Of a stretch of 64,000 bases of DNA, positions 61,785 through 64,000 are shown piece by piece (position 1 is the first letter of the stretch; each line of letters begins with the position of its first letter). Origin of the DNA: Armatimonadota bacterium (GTDB lineage Bacteria; Bacteroidota; Ignavibacteria; OLB7); the NCBI GenBank assembly GCA_020850315.1, contig JADZEY010000124.1:1-64000 (forward strand), in the 5' to 3' direction. Position numbers and translations under genes: made by a program. A model generated the notes under the pieces. The model made no database searches. It had not been told where the DNA came from and saw nothing but the letters and a program-made list of their open reading frames with translations.

Positions 61785-63809
61785 TTACCAAGTTGAATTC
61801 AGCGAAGCCCGGAATATCAGCTCATCATAATCTTGCTGGGCAAATGGGTCGGCGGTGTACTTGTAGATGTTTTTCTCCGCCCGAATCTCCATGGTTCCCA
61901 GCACCCACACAGGGAAGGAAGTGGAAAGGTAGAATCCCGTTTTGTCGTCGGTGTCCTTCTGCGTGGCAAGCGCAACGCCAAGCGTGCTTTGCCAAACATC
62001 GAACAGGGTGTAGCTGCCGGAAGCCTCAATAGTGGTTGTTTTGGTGATGATTGGCGTGCCACCAAAAGCCATCTCCTGGTCGTTCAATCCCACGCTGGCA
62101 CTAAGGCTAAGCGGGAACAAAAACCCGAACGATTGGCTGAAATTGTAGTTGTTGGCAGTGTTGTCGCCGTCGCCAAATCGGGTGCGCGTTTCTTGGTGCG
62201 AGTAGGAGAGGTTGGTGTTCATGGAGATTTCGGCAACGGTGTAGTTGTAGCCTGTGGTGGCGTTCCACATTCCTGTGCGGTTTTCCACGCGCTGGCTGTC
62301 GCCAAAACTGGTGGCCCGCAGGCTGTCGTTGCTTAACTCACTCTGCTGGGTGTAGGGGTTGTAGTTCAGCCGCAAGTAGGGGATTCCACGGATGTTCAGC
62401 CCCAACCCCACGCCGTAGGCAGTGATTGTTGTTGTGGCTGATTTCCACTCAATCAAGTTGTCGGTCTCCTGCTTGAATGATCCCGCCACGGTGATCTGCC
62501 GCCGCCAAATCCCTTGCTCGGCTTTCCCTTCGTAGCGGAACAGATCGGTCCGCAAGTTTGGCGCGCCAAGCGATTGGAACCCCGGCCCAATCCGCACTGC
62601 CTCGGCCTGCAACCGTGTTCCCGATTCTGGAATCATCACCGCCATGTTCCCTTTCAACGCATAATCCACAAAGCTGCTGATGGTGGGATCCACCAGCTCG
62701 GTGATGAATGTTGGGATGTCGCTGTTCTGCAATCGGGCCGATTCGCGGTCGCCGGTTAGCATCGAGCCAAGCACCTCGGCATCCAGAGTCCAGTAGTTCG
62801 GGATCAGCGGTATCCGTGTCTCGAATCCCACCACGTAGTTCGATTTTGGAGTCAGCGTGTTGAACTCATCCAACACCAACGGGTTGGGATCGTCGGCGGC
62901 GTACATCACCGTGGCGTAAAAATGCGCGCCGGTCTTCCGCCCAAACCCAATCCGCCCCGCGTACAGCTCGCGGTGGAATGCCTCCTGCGCTTGCCCAGCG
63001 GTGTCGTAAACCACCTCCGATTGCGTCTTCCCGCCAGTCAATGCCAAGTAAAATTTCCCCGGTGTGAACTCAATATTTACGCCGTTCACCGGAACGCCGC
63101 TCAGCGAAAGCTGGGTGTATTCCGGGTAGTTCACCCCAACGCCAAGCGTGGGGAAGTTGAGCATGAATTTTTCCGCGCCCGAGATCAGGCCAAACGCATC
63201 AAGCTCGCGGCTGCGGCTTAGAATTTCATCGCCGTCAAGGTCCTGCAATTTCTCCAACCGTTTGTATTTGGCGTAGGTATCGTAGGCTTCTGCCGGAACC
63301 AGTTTTTTCACCGAATCCTTCAGCGCTTCGGGATCGGTAAGGCCCTCAATCGTGCTGATCGTTCCTTCCACCTCTGCCACATCTTCGTTCTGCATCAGGC
63401 TTTCCACTTGCTCATACACCCGCTGCTTCAACTGCTCCTGAAGTTGTTGGGCGCTTAGGCTGAAACCCATGTTCAGGCTGTTGATGTTTTGGCGGGTCAA
63501 GTCCTGCTCGGTGGAGAGCATCAAGTGCGTGCCGAACGGAAGGCCGAACAGTGAAATTGTTGGCGTGACTTCCCAGCGGGCGTAGCGTTGCGGGATTTCC
63601 GAGCCAGTCCCCTGGCGGTTGGCCGATTCCCCATTGGCCATGCTTGTGCCGCTAAATCGGAAAATCGGCGCGCCGGGTACGCCGCTACCGGGCACACCGC
63701 CTGATGGATCGCCCGCAGGTGGAGGGGGAGGTGTTTGGGCAAACAGAGCAGCAGGAAGCAGCAACCCAGAAAGGGCGATCAGTCGGCAGAATGTGGCAGA
63801 AGCGTTCAT
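61785..63809 (-). CDS. Large outer-membrane beta-barrel protein
   Basis: A 674-residue exported protein starting at ATG 63809 with a signal peptide (RLIALSGLLLPAALFAQ) and a Pro/Gly-rich linker. Residues 100-200 are helical and charged (LSAQQLQEQLKQRVYEQVES), possibly a coiled coil or plug. The rest is rich in alternating strands (FYLALTGGKTQSEVVYDT, TVAEISMNTNLSYSHQETRT) and ends in an aromatic residue (ASLNSTW), as expected for a protein folded by the Bam machinery. I cannot name the family. It resembles large barrel proteins of unknown function in Bacteroidota/Chlorobiota. Confidence 0.8.
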   Translation of the reverse strand: MNASATFCRLIALSGLLLPAALFAQTPPPPPAGDPSGGVPGSGVPGAPIFRFSGTSMANGESANRQGTGSEIPQRYARWEVTPTISLFGLPFGTHLMLSTEQDLTRQNINSLNMGFSLSAQQLQEQLKQRVYEQVESLMQNEDVAEVEGTISTIEGLTDPEALKDSVKKLVPAEAYDTYAKYKRLEKLQDLDGDEILSRSRELDAFGLISGAEKFMLNFPTLGVGVNYPEYTQLSLSGVPVNGVNIEFTPGKFYLALTGGKTQSEVVYDTAGQAQEAFHRELYAGRIGFGRKTGAHFYATVMYAADDPNPLVLDEFNTLTPKSNYVVGFETRIPLIPNYWTLDAEVLGSMLTGDRESARLQNSDIPTFITELVDPTISSFVDYALKGNMAVMIPESGTRLQAEAVRIGPGFQSLGAPNLRTDLFRYEGKAEQGIWRRQITVAGSFKQETDNLIEWKSATTTITAYGVGLGLNIRGIPYLRLNYNPYTQQSELSNDSLRATSFGDSQRVENRTGMWNATTGYNYTVAEISMNTNLSYSHQETRTRFGDGDNTANNYNFSQSFGFLFPLSLSASVGLNDQEMAFGGTPIITKTTTIEASGSYTLFDVWQSTLGVALATQKDTDDKTGFYLSTSFPVWVLGTMEIRAEKNIYKYTADPFAQQDYDELIFRASLNSTW

Positions 63810-63904
63810 CGGTATCAGTTCGGATATTCGGTCTTCGGTTCGGTTACGTGGTGTACGGCGTATCAACTCGGGGCACGCGCGCGCGCAAGTCGGGCGCGCG
63901 CCGC

Positions 63905-64000
63905 CTATGGTCTATCAACAACGATCAGCAGCGGTTCGTTCCGTTCCGGCGCAAGCTGGTCGAACAAGGTCCATCGGTAGCATTGGGGAAGATTCTCTGG
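63905..64000 (-). CDS. Possible 3' end of a gene cut by the right edge
   Basis: On the minus strand, 31 codons run in from the window edge to a TAG at 63907-63905. The peptide includes CYRWTLFDQLAPERNEPLLI and ends VVDRP, which has a normal globular composition. It would lie about 95 bases upstream of the outer-membrane protein gene on the same strand. A GC-rich CGCGCGC stretch sits between them. It is too short to identify. Confidence 0.35.
   Translation of the reverse strand, partial: PENLPQCYRWTLFDQLAPERNEPLLIVVDRP

Overview
The window reads as chromosome of a free-living, GC-rich member of the Bacteroidota/Chlorobiota side of the FCB group. The best fit is a Kapabacteria- or Ignavibacteria-like lineage, but this is inferred from gene content and no rRNA is present. 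Supporting signs are several large secreted proteins with type IX secretion (T9SS)-style C-terminal domains, OstA-like and PD40-OmpA envelope proteins, and recurrent TAnnTTTG promoter-like boxes. Most genes have GC-rich codon use. Four stretches are visibly AT-rich and look acquired: 263-937, 22372-23751 (perhaps from 20943), 27897-29144 and 39692-41238. Three of those four carry DNA-modifying or nuclease-like genes.

Layout. 1-937: cut-off end of a transposase plus an AT-rich nuclease-like gene. 1361-8445: a FlgD-fold secreted protein and an OstA-like envelope protein (overlapping pair), a lipoprotein, and a large DUF4062-NTPase-TPR protein. 8685-11814: tRNA-Pro, a peptide-binding lipoprotein and an M29 aminopeptidase. 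12101-16915: a secreted propeller protein bracketed by direct repeats, a MEMO1-family protein and a secreted protein of unknown function. 17061-20867: housekeeping block tgt, yajC, ribBA, lepB. 20943-27798: nhaA, a DUF389 membrane protein, an esterase, mazG, a DUF4159 protein and adenine deaminase. 27897-29144: a solitary cytosine-5 methyltransferase with its own MerR-like DNA-binding domain. 29158-37058: envelope and T9SS-exported proteins, with several short-repeat families between them. 37248-39494: one open reading frame joining folylpolyglutamate synthase to RadC. 39692-44325: a restriction-modification pair whose nuclease carries the BglII active-site signature, followed 18 bases later by a second DUF4062-NTPase-TPR protein. 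44414-49076: three secreted proteins of unknown role and a DUF2723 membrane protein. 49111-59184: a STAND-type regulator with a C-terminal SARP-like DNA-binding module, then T9SS-exported Ig-repeat, WD40 and metalloprotease proteins. 59365-63809: a potassium channel, an MgtC-family protein, a 2TM protein and a large outer-membrane protein. The right edge cuts a possible further gene.

How it fits together. Two themes stand out. The first is cell-surface export: signal peptidase I, YajC and an OstA-like protein serve the envelope, and at least five large proteins carry C-terminal sorting-type domains, two of them paralogous HExxH metalloproteases. The second is DNA modification and possible defence: three separate modification or nuclease loci, plus two paralogous DUF4062-NTPase-TPR proteins. 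One of these paralogs sits directly behind the BglII-type system. The strongest candidates for something little described are that pairing, the FolC-RadC fusion, and the ATPase-first, SARP-last regulator with direct repeats in front of it.
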